Assembly: GCA_937901465.1 (NCBI GenBank)
Contig: CALGTU010000025.1
Location: forward strand, 1-22,636
Reading direction: 5' to 3'
Source: an uncultured Clostridia bacterium
GTDB lineage: Bacteria; Bacillota; Clostridia; Oscillospirales; Ruminococcaceae
Length of the DNA: 22,636 nucleotides
A program made the translations under genes and the position numbers. The notes below the pieces were generated by a model. That model was not told the DNA's origin. It ran no database searches and worked only from the letters and a program-made list of their open reading frames with translations. The first letter of the stretch is position 1; each line of letters opens with the position of its first letter. Positions 21,685 to 22,636 of this stretch are shown here, piece after piece.

Positions 21685-22227
21685 ATGCGAGTTATTACAG
21701 GAACTGCGAGAGGCAGAAAACTCATAACACTTGAGGGAAACGATGTAAGACCCACAACCGATATGGTTAAAGAAGCGATATTCAGTATAATTCAGTTTGA
21801 TGTTCCTGGTTCTGTTTTTCTTGACCTTTTTTCAGGAAGCGGACAGATGGGGATTGAGGCTTTAAGCCGTGGTGCAAAGTTCGGATATTTTGTTGATAAC
21901 TCAAAGCGTTCGGTTGATGTTACAACTGAAAATCTTAAGAATGTCGGATTTGACAGCGTTTCGAAATGTTATCTTATGGACGCAAAATCGTTTTTGTCAT
22001 CAACAAACAACACATTCGACATAGCACTTTTAGACCCGCCCTACAGCAAGGGGATTTTGCAGGAAGTTTTACCTCTTCTTACTAAAAAAATGTCTGACAG
22101 AGGAATAATTCTCTGTGAACACCCTGTTAACGAGGCGATGCCTGAAGAAGTAGAAAATTTCTATGCCCAAAAAACATACCGCTATGGAAAGATAGAAGTT
22201 ACACTCTATAAAGTAAAGGAAGATTGA
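21685..22227 (+). CDS. rsmD: 16S rRNA (guanine966-N2)-methyltransferase RsmD
   Basis: A 180-residue SAM-dependent methyltransferase for G966 of 16S rRNA. The N-terminus MRVITGTARGRKL, then RPTTDMVKEAIFSII, the SAM loop LDLFSGSGQMGIEALSRGA and the catalytic LLDPPYSKG are all in family positions. ATG 21685 has GGGAGAG at 21672-21678 and restores the conserved N-terminus; earlier in-frame starts are not supported. The next gene, coaD, follows 4 bases after the stop, the common rsmD-coaD pairing in Firmicutes. Confidence 0.96.
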   Translation: MRVITGTARGRKLITLEGNDVRPTTDMVKEAIFSIIQFDVPGSVFLDLFSGSGQMGIEALSRGAKFGYFVDNSKRSVDVTTENLKNVGFDSVSKCYLMDAKSFLSSTNNTFDIALLDPPYSKGILQEVLPLLTKKMSDRGIILCEHPVNEAMPEEVENFYAQKTYRYGKIEVTLYKVKED

Positions 22228-22231
22228 GATT

Positions 22232-22636
22232 ATGCGTATTGCTGTCTGCCCGGGAAGTTTTGACCCCGTAACATACGGACACAGAGATATTATAAAGCGT
22301 GCCGCAAAGATGTTTGATAAAGTTATTGTTCTTGTTGCGGTCAATTCTGCTAAAACACCCTGTTTTACAGCAGAGGAAAGAGTAGAGCTTATAAAGGTTG
22401 TTACAGAGGGAATGGATAATGTTGAGATAGATACATTTGACGGACTTCTTGTTGACTATGTAAAAGAAAAAGGTGCCGTTGCTATTGTTAAAGGTCTTCG
22501 CGCTGTTACTGACTTTGAAAACGAATTCCAGCAGGCACTTGCGAATAAGATTCTTTATGATGGTGCTGAAACTGTCTTTTTAACAACAAGTGCTGAAAAT
22601 ATGTATTGCAGTTCAAGCATTGTAAAGGAAATTGCA
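22232..22636 (+). CDS. coaD: Phosphopantetheine adenylyltransferase, 3'-truncated
   Basis: The first 135 codons of CoaD, about 160 residues in full, cut off by the window end. It transfers AMP from ATP to 4'-phosphopantetheine, the penultimate step of coenzyme A synthesis. The nucleotidyltransferase motif CPGSFDPVTYGH (T14-H17) starts the protein. KGLRAVTDFENEFQ and SSSIVKEIA follow as in the family. The usual RGLR is KGLR here (K87), a conservative change at a phosphate-contact position. AAAGGAAG lies upstream, overlapping the end of rsmD, so the two genes are translated from one message. Confidence 0.97.
   Translation, partial: MRIAVCPGSFDPVTYGHRDIIKRAAKMFDKVIVLVAVNSAKTPCFTAEERVELIKVVTEGMDNVEIDTFDGLLVDYVKEKGAVAIVKGLRAVTDFENEFQQALANKILYDGAETVFLTTSAENMYCSSSIVKEIA

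Noticed and set aside
1..22636. CRISPR arrays, insertion sequences, phage genes, toxin-antitoxin pairs
   Set aside because: No regularly spaced repeats, transposase, integrase or toxin-like frames found on either strand.

Overview
The window looks like ordinary chromosomal core of a low-GC, Gram-positive anaerobe in class Clostridia. I would guess the Ruminococcaceae/Oscillospiraceae side, but that is only a guess. The reasons are strong purine-rich ribosome binding sites, sigma-A type promoters (TTGACA/TATAAT with 17-base spacing), and a gene set typical of Clostridia: bifunctional Rel, HemZ, a probable PPi-type phosphofructokinase, formate-tetrahydrofolate ligase, QueT under a preQ1 riboswitch, and a long-form PRPP synthetase. 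I see no insertion sequence, prophage, CRISPR array or rRNA. Nearly all genes lie on the + strand; one phosphoribosyltransferase-like gene is on the - strand.

Layout. 1-3928: a 5'-truncated rel gene, an MBL-fold hydrolase and hemZ in one operon. 3930-4469: a coiled-coil/zinc-ribbon protein with its own promoter, a leader hairpin and a terminator. 4491-5827: a phosphofructokinase behind a strong promoter and a structured leader I cannot assign to a known class. 5842-6600: a strong promoter, a small protein with an acidic tail, a PC4/YdbC-like ssDNA-binding protein, a compact terminator, tRNA-Ser(CGA) and a second terminator. 6626-7803: a RodA/FtsW-type glycan polymerase. 7884-9646: fhs. 9658-14602: tightly spaced tsaE, tsaB, rpiB, glmS, a membrane glycosyltransferase, then queT behind a preQ1-I riboswitch. 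14599-15442: a short-chain dehydrogenase with its own promoter and a terminator shared with the converging gene. 15469-16408: the - strand phosphoribosyltransferase-like gene and, divergently, a flagellin. 16409-17370: the flagellin and its terminator. 17439-18706: the PRPP synthetase. 18688-21632: a secreted repeat protein and uvrC. 21619-end: rsmD and a 3'-truncated coaD.

How the genes relate. Most are housekeeping: stringent response, tRNA t6A and queuosine modification, one-carbon metabolism, sugar phosphates and PRPP, peptidoglycan precursor and polymer synthesis, DNA repair, CoA synthesis. The less ordinary parts are the phosphofructokinase leader, a lone flagellin with a 31-residue C-terminal tail and two cysteines, a phosphoribosyltransferase-fold protein whose PRPP loop lacks the usual acidic pair, a divergent PRPP synthetase, and the small acidic-tail/PC4-like gene pair ending in a tRNA. 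I did not find a clearly new multi-gene system.
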